Source: Thermodesulfobacteriota bacterium (lineage in GTDB: Bacteria; Desulfobacterota; Desulfobacteria; Desulfobacterales; RPRI01). From it: DNA of 5,277 nt. The DNA lies in the NCBI GenBank assembly GCA_030836965.1, contig JAUPLM010000346.1, positions 1 to 5,277 of the forward strand, given 5' to 3'. Within the stretch, counting starts at the first letter, position 1. Every line of letters starts with the position of its first letter. Position numbers and translations under genes: made by a program. This document shows, piece by piece, positions 1-5,277 of this stretch. The notes below the pieces were generated by a model that was not told the origin of the DNA, made no database searches, and was given only the letters and a program-made list of their open reading frames with translations.

Positions 1-318
1 ATCCTGGCTACCCACTACAAAGACCCGCAAAACAGATTCTCAGTTTATCAGGCCAGTCCCCGCATCTTTGAGGCTCTGGCATGCAGGGCATTCGTGCTGT
101 GTGACGATCAACGGGATGTGTTTTCCCTGTTCAGGGATGGTGAAGATCTGGTCAGATTTTATGATGCTTCAGATCTGATGAACAAAGCAAATCATTATCT
201 GGCGCATCCCGAAGAAAGAGATAAGATCGCTGAAAGGGGAAAAAGCAGCGTTCTTAAAAACCACACATATATTCACCGGATAAAAGAACTCTTCTCCACG
301 ATCGGTGACAAAACATGA
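1..318 (+). CDS. CgeB-like glycosyltransferase, C-terminal fragment (5' end outside window)
   Basis: The reading frame is open from the first base and ends in TGA, giving 105 C-terminal residues. Seen: the segment SPRIFEALACRAFVLCDD (fragment residues 19-36), then DGEDLVRFYDASDL (47-59), a helical HPEERDKIAERG stretch (69-80) and an HTYIHRIKELF ending (88-98). This order matches the donor-binding C-terminal domain of the CgeB/Glyco_trans_1_2 type of GT-B glycosyltransferases, where the pattern is roughly SPRxFExLAxGxFxLxD, a short 'elaekixylLxxpeer' helix and HTYxHR. The family transfers a sugar from a nucleotide sugar in the cytoplasm and is frequent in surface-polysaccharide loci. Oddity: the small residue usually found in the ALAxG turn is Arg here (ALACRAF). 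An ATG at position 94 lies inside the conserved domain and is not the real start. The stop overlaps the next gene's start as ATGA, which suggests translational coupling. Substrate unknown. Confidence 0.87.
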   Translation: MLATHYKDPQNRFSVYQASPRIFEALACRAFVLCDDQRDVFSLFRDGEDLVRFYDASDLMNKANHYLAHPEERDKIAERGKSSVLKNHTYIHRIKELFSTIGDKT

Positions 319-1469
319 ATGGCGGTCCGGCAAAAAAAATTCTGCATATCGTGGAAGACTTAAAGGTCGGCGGCCTAGAAAAGATATTGGCGTCGATTGT
401 TCTGTCTCTCGATCCGTCGAAATACGACCCGCAGGTCTGGTGCCTTACTATGGGCGGGCAGGTAGCGGATGAATTGAGCAAACAGGGGATTTCCGTGCGG
501 GTTCTTGGCCTGAACGGTTATTACAATCCTCTGCGGATTGCGGAACTCGCCCGGATGATGAAGAAGGAGAAATTTCATATCATCCATACACACGGCTATT
601 TCGCCGGTACATTCGGCAGGCTTGCGGCAATCCTGGCCGGTATTCCCGTCATAATCGCCCATGTCCACAGCACTTACCATGAGTATGGCAGAAGGAATCT
701 ACTTATTGAGAGATTTCTTTCCTGTTTCACAGACAGGATTATCTGCATTTCTCAGGCGGTGGAAAGATTCGTCACCGTAAACGAGAAAATCCGGAAAGAA
801 AAAACCCGCCTGATCTATAATGCCGTTACGCCGCCTGATAAACTCATAGACGATAGTCAGAGAAAAAAAATGCGGGCGTCTCTGGGATTGGATGCCGAAG
901 CGACCGTCATTGCGGTTGTTGCCTCTCTCACGGCCAATAAAGGGCATGGAATCTTACTGACCGCCTTCAGGGAAATTTTCCTGAGCCATCCGTCGGTCAG
1001 GCTGCTTATTGTGGGCGACGGCCCCTTGCGGGATAAGCTTGAGGCTTCGGCCCGGCAACTGATGGTTGATCAGGCGGTTGTCTTTACCGGGATACGAAAG
1101 GATGTTTTTGACCTGCTGCAGATTTCGGACATCTTTATTTTGCCGACTCAGGTACGTGAAGGTCTCGGAGTAGCGTTGATTGAAGCGATGGCAGTGGGCC
1201 TTCCTGTCATCGGAACCGGCATCGGCGGCATTCCCGAATTAATTGAGGAAGCCGGAAATGGTTTTCTGGTATCTCCAGGGAATTCGGAACAGTTGGCCGA
1301 AGCAATCAGGATGCTGGTCGACGATAAGGCTCTGAGAACAGCCATGGGTATTCGGGGAAGACGGATATACGAGGAAAAATTCACCATGTCAAAAATGAAA
1401 GAGCTTGTTGAGACCATGTACGATGAGCTCTTATTTAAGATACCGGATAAGAAACTGAATGCCCGATGA
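315..1469 (+). CDS. GT4-family glycosyltransferase (GT-B fold), complete
   Basis: A 384-residue protein, typical length for GT4 retaining glycosyltransferases. Seen: an N-terminal beta-strand and glycine loop ILHIVEDLKVGGLEKIL (residues 9-25), HTHGYFAGTFGRLAA (91-105), IPVIIAHVHST (110-120, with the donor-side His near 118), the interdomain IYNAV (167-171), VASLTANKGHG (202-212), LLIVGDGPLRDKLE (230-243), and the EX7E motif E282-E290 in EGLGVALIEAMAVGLPVIGT, followed by GGIPELI (304-310). These mark a Glyco_transf_4 N-domain plus a Glycos_transf_1 C-domain. The Arg common in the 'GRL...KG' donor-phosphate loop is Ser204 here, with Lys209 kept; similar 'VASL' variants occur in the family. No signal peptide or membrane span is visible, so it is probably cytosolic or peripheral. 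The ATG start overlaps the preceding stop as ATGA; GGTGA at 304-308 is a weak ribosome-binding site, which favours coupling. Expected role: adding one sugar to a lipopolysaccharide or polysaccharide intermediate. The sugar cannot be assigned. Confidence 0.95.
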   Translation: MNGGPAKKILHIVEDLKVGGLEKILASIVLSLDPSKYDPQVWCLTMGGQVADELSKQGISVRVLGLNGYYNPLRIAELARMMKKEKFHIIHTHGYFAGTFGRLAAILAGIPVIIAHVHSTYHEYGRRNLLIERFLSCFTDRIICISQAVERFVTVNEKIRKEKTRLIYNAVTPPDKLIDDSQRKKMRASLGLDAEATVIAVVASLTANKGHGILLTAFREIFLSHPSVRLLIVGDGPLRDKLEASARQLMVDQAVVFTGIRKDVFDLLQISDIFILPTQVREGLGVALIEAMAVGLPVIGTGIGGIPELIEEAGNGFLVSPGNSEQLAEAIRMLVDDKALRTAMGIRGRRIYEEKFTMSKMKELVETMYDELLFKIPDKKLNAR

Positions 1470-2577
1470 CCGGATAAACATATTATATCTCTCAAGCTTT
1501 GGAACCCTTAAATGGGGAGGTCAGAAAAGCCTCTATCAACTTGTCACGCGTCTGGATAAAAAGAAGTTTCATCCCGTAGTTTTACTTCCGGCCGAAGAGG
1601 AATTGGCGCAGAAATTACGGGAATTGAATATTGACGTCGTCATCCGGGCATTGCCCCCGGTTAATTTTTCCAATCTGTTTTCCGGTTTTAACGCTCTTTT
1701 CAGCTTGCTTACGTTGATAAAGAAACACGGGATCGATCTTATACATACTGACGGTCCCCGCAATACTTTTTATGCCGGGCTGGCGGCGGGATTGAAACGC
1801 ATACCTCTCATATGGCATGTGCGGGCATCAAACAGGGACAGGTTCGACAGTATCCTGACCTTCTTCCCGGCAAAGATAATCCTTGTGGCTGATTCTCTCC
1901 GCAGCAGGTTCCCCGGAACCGTGAGTGATGACAGATTTATAACGATATATAATGGCGTGGATCTGGCGGAATTTAAAAAAGGCGGGCCGTCAGACCGGAT
2001 GAAAAAAACGTTGGAAATTGAAGAGAACGATTTGCTGCTTACGGTATTTGCGAGGGTCGAACCGCTCAAAGGGCAGAAACATCTGATTGAAGCCTGCGGC
2101 AGCATTTTGAGCAGACTGCAAAATTTCCGTATTTTTTTCGCAGGGGAGATAACGGATAAAAAATATCAGCGCGAATGTCTGGCCCTTGCGGAATCACTTA
2201 ATATCAGGGAACGGATTGTTTTCGCAGGATACAGAACCGATATCGGCGATATCTTAAGTAAAACGGATATTGTTCTGCTTCCCTCTCTCTTTGAGGCATT
2301 TCCCAGAGCCGTTATAGAAGGGATGGCCGCAGGGAAAGCGGTTATTGCAACCGATGCGGGGGGGGCGGCGGAAGCGGTGGAAGATGGTGTTACCGGTTTT
2401 GTCGTACCGCCGGAAGATCCTGCAGCCCTGGCTGAAAAAATCCTGTTGCTTGCAGGAGACGGGGAAATGAGGCTGAGGATGGGAAAGGCAGGGCGGTTAA
2501 GAGCTGAAAAGTTATTCAGCATTGAAGAAAATGTAAGAAAGACGGAGCTGGTATATCATGAACTTCTGGGGAGATGA
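1459..2577 (+). CDS. GT4-family glycosyltransferase (second), complete
   Basis: A 372-residue GT-B glycosyltransferase of normal GT4 length. Seen: the N-terminal strand INILYLSSFGTLKWGGQKSL (residues 6-25, WGGQ taking the place of the usual GGAE loop), HTDGPRNTFYAGLAAG (96-111), IPLIWHVRAS (115-124, His120), IYNGVDLAEF (163-172), FARVEPLKGQKHLIEA (197-212, with Arg199 and Lys204 as the expected donor-phosphate contacts), FFAGE (226-230), VLLPSLFEAFPRAVIEGMAA (272-291, containing EX7E E279-E287), and TDAGGAAEAVEDGVTGFVVP (298-317). The C-terminal domain fits Glycos_transf_1. The start ATG lies 11 bases inside the preceding gene and has only a poor purine-rich leader (GGATAAGAAA), so initiation is probably coupled to termination upstream. 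Likely adds a sugar to the same growing glycan as its neighbours, in the cytoplasm. It is not obviously a recent duplicate of the preceding GT4; the two differ in most motif details. Donor and acceptor unknown. A run of eight G bases encodes part of the TDAGG motif. Confidence 0.95.
   Translation: MPDDRINILYLSSFGTLKWGGQKSLYQLVTRLDKKKFHPVVLLPAEEELAQKLRELNIDVVIRALPPVNFSNLFSGFNALFSLLTLIKKHGIDLIHTDGPRNTFYAGLAAGLKRIPLIWHVRASNRDRFDSILTFFPAKIILVADSLRSRFPGTVSDDRFITIYNGVDLAEFKKGGPSDRMKKTLEIEENDLLLTVFARVEPLKGQKHLIEACGSILSRLQNFRIFFAGEITDKKYQRECLALAESLNIRERIVFAGYRTDIGDILSKTDIVLLPSLFEAFPRAVIEGMAAGKAVIATDAGGAAEAVEDGVTGFVVPPEDPAALAEKILLLAGDGEMRLRMGKAGRLRAEKLFSIEENVRKTELVYHELLGR
2358..2365 (+). repeat. G8 homopolymer inside a glycosyltransferase gene
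   Basis: Eight consecutive G bases span the codons GCG GGG GGG GCG, encoding the Ala-Gly-Gly-Ala part of the conserved TDAGG motif of the second GT4 protein (around residues 300-303). G tracts in surface-glycan genes can act as slippage sites for phase variation in some pathogens. Here the tract is short and lies late in the gene, and the reading frame is intact. It is explained adequately by two glycine codons between GCG codons. Confidence 0.9.
2568..2573 (+). promoter_or_regulatory. Ribosome-binding site for the GTG-start methyltransferase
   Basis: GGGGAG sits within the last codons of the preceding glycosyltransferase gene, with a 10-base gap to the GTG at 2584. It decides the start: the upstream glycosyltransferase is in the same reading frame and its TGA at 2575-2577 closes that frame just before the GTG. 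No ATG is available in frame at this point, and residues immediately after the GTG lead straight into the first CxxC of the zinc ribbon. Confidence 0.65.
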
Positions 2578-2583
2578 CTTCGC

Positions 2584-3411
2584 GTGAAGCCGGTTGAAGC
2601 CAGTTGCAACCTCTGCGGAAAGAACAGTTTCAAAGTCCGCGAAGATGATGAAACACCTTTCAGGGTTCTGGAATGCCTGAATTGCGGGCTTGTCTTTGTG
2701 CATCCCTTTCCCGATATTGACAAGCTGGCGGTTCATTATGGCGAGGATTATTACCGGGACTGGATTTATCAGCAGAAAAACACGCGGATTAGAATGTGGA
2801 AAGGCAGATTAAATAAACTGGAGAAGCGGCGGCAGAGAGGAGATTTGCTGGATGTGGGCTGCGGTGACGGTGCTTTCCTGAAACTGGCCGGGGAGAGAGG
2901 ATGGGAGATAAGCGGAACGGAACACTCTTCCTATGCCGCGAATTACGTCAGCGAGGCTCTCGGTATCCCCATATTCTGCGGAGAGGTTTTTGCCGCAGGA
3001 TATCCGGATAATTCCTTCGATGTGGTGACAATGTGGCATGTCCTAGAGCATGTTACGGACCCCGGGCGGTATCTTCGGGAGATTCACCGCATCCTGAAAC
3101 CTTCCGGGCTGCTTCTGGTTGCCGTTCCCAATGTCAATGATTACATAATGCAGGCTGCCTACAGACTGGTGAAGAAAAGGCCCTTGAAACTATTTTCTAA
3201 AGATGACCGGGAAATCCACCTGTATCATTTTTCTGATGAAACCCTGAAAAATTATCTGGTAAAGACCGGATTTGAATGTCTTAAAATTTCTCCTGATTAC
3301 GGCATTACCGAATACTCCAAGAAAATGATCAATTTCATCGCGGCTGCCTTCTATTACACGACGGGATTTAGGATATTCAACGCCCTAGAGGTATATGCAA
3401 CGCGGATCTGA
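2584..3411 (+). CDS. SAM-dependent class I methyltransferase with N-terminal zinc-ribbon-like domain
   Basis: A 275-residue protein. Seen: an N-terminal ribbon with C8-x2-C11 and C31-x2-C34 (CNLCG and CLNCGLVFVHP), likely binding one zinc. It is followed by a DYYRDW linker (55-60) and a Rossmann methyltransferase core: motif I LLDVGCGDGAFLK (88-100), the acidic strand end near GTEHS (111-115), FDVVTMWHVLEHVTDP (145-160), and LKPSGLLLVAVPN (171-183). After this comes EIHLYHFSDETLKNYLVKTGF (210-230), the 'HLYHFS' C-terminal signature common in Methyltransf_23/11 proteins from polysaccharide clusters. It should transfer a methyl group from S-adenosylmethionine in the cytoplasm. The context suggests a sugar or a glycan chain end as acceptor, which is inference. 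GTG start, six bases after the previous stop; the 3' end overlaps the next gene by 17 bases. It is not clearly the nucleotide-sugar C-methyltransferase type, whose zinc domain differs. Acceptor unknown. Confidence 0.93.
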   Translation: MKPVEASCNLCGKNSFKVREDDETPFRVLECLNCGLVFVHPFPDIDKLAVHYGEDYYRDWIYQQKNTRIRMWKGRLNKLEKRRQRGDLLDVGCGDGAFLKLAGERGWEISGTEHSSYAANYVSEALGIPIFCGEVFAAGYPDNSFDVVTMWHVLEHVTDPGRYLREIHRILKPSGLLLVAVPNVNDYIMQAAYRLVKKRPLKLFSKDDREIHLYHFSDETLKNYLVKTGFECLKISPDYGITEYSKKMINFIAAAFYYTTGFRIFNALEVYATRI

Positions 3412-4531
3412 AATATCGTTAAAATCGATTTTGAAGGCAATTTATCTGAATGCAAGAGGTCTTGCTTTAAAAACGCTGAGCATTCTCTTATTTCAAAGAA
3501 AGAGATTTCCCGCGCTCAGAAATATCGGAAGCATCCTCTTTATTCGCGTGGACAGGGTTGGCGATATGGTGCTCTCCACACCCGCATTCAGGGCAATAAA
3601 AGCGGCCTTGCCGGAGGTTCATCTGACGGTGATGGCTTCGCCGGCGAATGCGCCTGTTTTGAAGAACAATCCGGATGTGGATGATGTGATTGTATATGAC
3701 CGGTCCGCCGGTTTACCCGTGAAAAAGAAGTTTATCGGCGGATTGAGATCCCGCCACTTTGATCTTGCCGTCGATCCTTATACCGATTATGAACTGAAAA
3801 CGGCATGGTTGGCGGGTATGAGCGGGGCAGTTCATAGAATCGGCCATGCCGCCTTTGGCCGGGAGATTTTTTTTAATTGTCCGTCGCAGGAGATCGATGG
3901 GGAAAAACATTTCGTTTACAGCGCCCTGGATCTGTTGAAGCGCATCGACATCTCTTCCGAAAACAGAGAACCGGCCATTTATCTTGGGGCGGATGAAGAA
4001 GCCTGGGCGGAACAGTGGGTGAAGGAAAACGAGTTTGAAGGCAAAAAAATCGTCGCCATTCATCCCGGAGCTTATTATGAGACGCAGCGATGGCTGCCGG
4101 AATATTATGCCGGGCTGATCGACCTGATCCGGCGAAAAACCCCGTTAGAGGTTGTTTTGCTGGGAGGGCTGCCTGACGCTATTGTCATCGAGGATATACT
4201 TACCGGACTTAAACCTCCGGTTTGCGTATCCGTTCAGGAGGATATCAGAAAGTTCTTTGCCATCCTCTCGCAATGCCGGCTGCTTGTCTGCAACAATTCA
4301 GGGCCGCTGCACTGCGCCGTTGCGCTCGGTATTCCGACCATCTCGTTTATGGGGCCTACCGTCAAAGAGCGGTGGATGCCTATAGGTGATATTCACCGGG
4401 TATTAAGAAAGGACGATCTGCCCTGCATCGGATGCAATCTCGGCTACTGCAAGATAAAGACTCACGACTGCATGAGGCTGATCAGGCCGGATAAGGTAAT
4501 AGAAGTCATTCTTGAAAAAATAGTGTTATGA
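3395..4531 (+). CDS. GT9 heptosyltransferase-family glycosyltransferase (ADP-heptose:LPS type)
   Basis: A 378-residue protein. Seen: the GT9 N-terminal signature ILFIRVDRVGDMVLSTPAFRAIK (residues 47-69), NPDVDDVIVYD (92-102), HFDLAVDPYTD (121-131), the second-domain AIHPGAYYETQRWLPEYYAG (221-240), VVLLGG (253-258), and the donor-site loop VCNNSGPLHCAVALGIPTI (298-316) followed by FMGPT (318-322). GT9 enzymes such as WaaC, WaaF and WaaQ transfer heptose from ADP-L-glycero-beta-D-manno-heptose to lipopolysaccharide core at the cytoplasmic membrane face. Which step this one performs, and whether the sugar is heptose, cannot be told. Two features stand out: about 45 residues precede the usual start of the fold, a basic, hydrophobic stretch (KSILKAIYLNARGLALKTL) that may help membrane contact; and a tail cluster C344, C347, C352, H357, C359. 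The ATG overlaps the methyltransferase by 17 bases, behind AGAGG with only three bases between. A TTG at 3431 is a weaker alternative start. Tandem in-frame stops TGA TAA end the gene. Confidence 0.95.
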   Translation: MQRGSEISLKSILKAIYLNARGLALKTLSILLFQRKRFPALRNIGSILFIRVDRVGDMVLSTPAFRAIKAALPEVHLTVMASPANAPVLKNNPDVDDVIVYDRSAGLPVKKKFIGGLRSRHFDLAVDPYTDYELKTAWLAGMSGAVHRIGHAAFGREIFFNCPSQEIDGEKHFVYSALDLLKRIDISSENREPAIYLGADEEAWAEQWVKENEFEGKKIVAIHPGAYYETQRWLPEYYAGLIDLIRRKTPLEVVLLGGLPDAIVIEDILTGLKPPVCVSVQEDIRKFFAILSQCRLLVCNNSGPLHCAVALGIPTISFMGPTVKERWMPIGDIHRVLRKDDLPCIGCNLGYCKIKTHDCMRLIRPDKVIEVILEKIVL

Positions 4532-4649
4532 TAATGGGCGCTGGTTGCAGTAGCCATCTTTACAAGTAATCACAAGCAGACATTTGTTGGGGCTGGCATA
4601 GACAATCGGCTTTACCGTTTTGCTGAAAAGACTCAGGAGGCCGCAGGTT
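4532..4649 (+). other. 118-base spacer between glycosyltransferase genes, no terminator seen
   Basis: This is the only real gap in an otherwise overlapping gene run. It begins with the second of two tandem stop codons of the GT9 gene and ends at the TTG of the next gene. I see no GC-rich hairpin followed by a T run, no convincing -35/-10 pair (an isolated GATAAT at 4530-4535 has no partner at the right distance), and no JUMPstart/ops element. After the stops, the GT9 frame stays open from 4535 to past 4700 but contains no ATG, GTG or TTG start. A 13-codon ATG ORF (4528-4569) overlaps the GT9 stop as ATGA, but nothing supports its being a gene. The spacer may be an untranslated leader or decayed coding sequence. 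Confidence 0.6.
4635..4640 (+). promoter_or_regulatory. Strong ribosome-binding site (AGGAGG) fixing a TTG start
   Basis: A full AGGAGG stands nine bases before the TTG at 4650, ideal spacing for bacterial initiation. It is the best ribosome-binding site in the window. It resolves the start of the last gene, which has no ATG or GTG near its N-terminus; another in-frame TTG at 4620 has no such site. Confidence 0.85.
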
Positions 4650-5277
4650 TTGAAAATACTCTTTGTTTCAGATGTTTCGATCCAGGATGTTATCGGCGGC
4701 GCGGAACGGGTTCTTTTTGAACAGACTACCAGGCTGGCTGCCAAGGGGCATGATGTTCACATCCTGACACGCAGGCTGCCTTCCCATAAGTCGGATTGTG
4801 ATGTTATTCGGAATGTCAGGGAATGGAGATATGGTATAAATCAGGACAATGCCGTTTCTTTTTTTGCGTCCACACTACGGAACTGTAAAAGATTATTTGA
4901 AACACTTGTCAGGGCCAATGATTTCGATTGCATCAACTTTCACCAGCCCTTTTCCGCTTTTGCTGTAATGAGATCCGGTTCAAGTGAGAAAATCAGGAAA
5001 ATTTATACCTGCCATTCTCTCTCCTTTGAGGAATACGTCTCGAGAAATCCAAGGCCGCGGTCATTGTTCGGAAAAATAATGCACAGTTTGCACCGGGCGG
5101 CGAGAAAATGGATAGAAAAAAAAGCTTTAAACGGCTCGGATCAGATCATCGTTTTAAGCCATTATACTCTTGAAAAGCTATCGAACAGTCACGGGATATC
5201 TCCTGAGAAGATTATAATAATTCCGGGCGGGACCGATCTCGCACGCTTCCATCCGGCGGTTGATAAAAGTATTGTCC
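4650..5277 (+). CDS. GT4-family glycosyltransferase, N-terminal part (3' end outside window)
   Basis: The first 209 residues of a glycosyltransferase that runs off the right edge. Start: TTG at 4650, read as MKILFVSDVS, chosen because AGGAGG lies nine bases upstream and the first strand of the fold begins immediately; the frame is closed by TAG at 4599-4601. Seen: KILFVSDV (2-9), the glycine loop IGGAERVLFEQTTRLAAKGH (15-34), typical of GT4 N-domains, HDVHILTRR (34-42), DFDCINFHQPFSAFA (91-105), IYTCHS (118-123, candidate donor-side His122), a basic helix RAARKWIEKKAL (149-160), SDQIIVLSHYT (163-173), and the interdomain linker IIPGGTDLARFHP (190-202). The C-terminal donor domain with EX7E lies beyond the window, so completeness and catalytic integrity cannot be judged. 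Expected role: another sugar transfer in the same surface-glycan pathway. It is separated from the preceding GT9 gene by 118 bases, unlike the overlapped genes upstream. Donor unknown. Confidence 0.92.
   Translation, partial: MKILFVSDVSIQDVIGGAERVLFEQTTRLAAKGHDVHILTRRLPSHKSDCDVIRNVREWRYGINQDNAVSFFASTLRNCKRLFETLVRANDFDCINFHQPFSAFAVMRSGSSEKIRKIYTCHSLSFEEYVSRNPRPRSLFGKIMHSLHRAARKWIEKKALNGSDQIIVLSHYTLEKLSNSHGISPEKIIIIPGGTDLARFHPAVDKSIV

Noticed and set aside
332..339. A8 run forming an A_AAA_AAA slippery heptamer near the start of the first complete GT4 gene
   Set aside because: It is explained by Ala-Lys-Lys-Ile codons. Similar A8 runs occur at 863-870 and 5116-5123 and a T8 at 3867-3874, so they look like background; I saw no stimulatory hairpin and no sensible alternative product.
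461..467. GGTAGCG resembling part of the ops/JUMPstart element of polysaccharide operons
   Set aside because: It lies inside the coding sequence of the first GT4 gene, matches only the core bases, and lacks the leader position where RfaH-dependent ops elements act.
1770..2522. Long - strand ORFs (111 and 118 codons) opposite the second GT4 gene
   Set aside because: They lie antisense to a gene with clear GT4 motifs; the compositions (Ser/Pro/Ala-rich) are typical of shadow frames and no motif is visible.
4152..4385. 77-codon + strand ORF in another frame within the GT9 gene
   Set aside because: It is fully inside the conserved donor-binding region of the GT9 protein and has no ribosome-binding site or recognisable motif.
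4530..4535. GATAAT as a possible -10 box for a promoter in the spacer
   Set aside because: The nearest TTGAAA (4512-4517) is only 12 bases away, too close for a standard sigma-70 promoter, and the hexamer coincides with the stop codons of the GT9 gene.
4528..4569. 13-codon ATG ORF overlapping the GT9 stop as ATGA, a possible leader peptide
   Set aside because: No ribosome-binding site, no run of regulatory codons and no downstream attenuator hairpin were found.
4526..4744. 72-residue ORF on the - strand covering the spacer
   Set aside because: Nearly half of it is antisense to the well-supported TTG-start glycosyltransferase, and its translation shows no recognisable domain.

Overview
The window is a compact, one-directional block of glycan-assembly genes, all on the + strand. 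It reads as part of a lipopolysaccharide core/O-antigen or related cell-surface polysaccharide locus. The ADP-heptose-type (GT9) glycosyltransferase points to a Gram-negative bacterium. Near-balanced base composition, tightly overlapped glycosyltransferase genes and a zinc-ribbon methyltransferase in the same run would fit a Desulfobacterota (former deltaproteobacterial) or similar environmental lineage. That placement is an impression from gene style; no taxonomic marker is present.

Layout: (1) 1-318, the C-terminal end of a CgeB-like glycosyltransferase cut by the left edge; (2) 315-1469, a complete GT4 glycosyltransferase; (3) 1459-2577, a second complete GT4 glycosyltransferase; (4) 2584-3411, a SAM-dependent methyltransferase with an N-terminal CxxC...CxxC ribbon and a GTG start; (5) 3395-4531, a GT9 heptosyltransferase-family protein; (6) a 118-base spacer, 4532-4649; (7) 4650 to the right edge, the N-terminal part of a third GT4 glycosyltransferase, with a TTG start behind a full AGGAGG ribosome-binding site.

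Genes 1 to 5 overlap by 4, 11 and 17 bases or are separated by 6 bases, so they almost certainly share one transcript and are translationally coupled at several junctions. No terminator is visible in the spacer before gene 6, so gene 6 is probably in the same operon, although its own strong ribosome-binding site suggests independent translation initiation. Together the genes would add several sugars in sequence from nucleotide-activated donors onto a lipid-linked or core acceptor at the cytoplasmic face of the inner membrane, with one methylation step on a sugar or chain end. Donor, acceptor and linkage cannot be read from the sequence.

I found no mobile element, RNA gene, CRISPR array or defence system, and nothing that amounts to a previously undescribed system. 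The points most worth a second look are the spacer, which stays open in the frame of the preceding gene; the TTG-start gene; a G8 tract inside a conserved glycosyltransferase motif; and the cysteine cluster of the GT9 protein.
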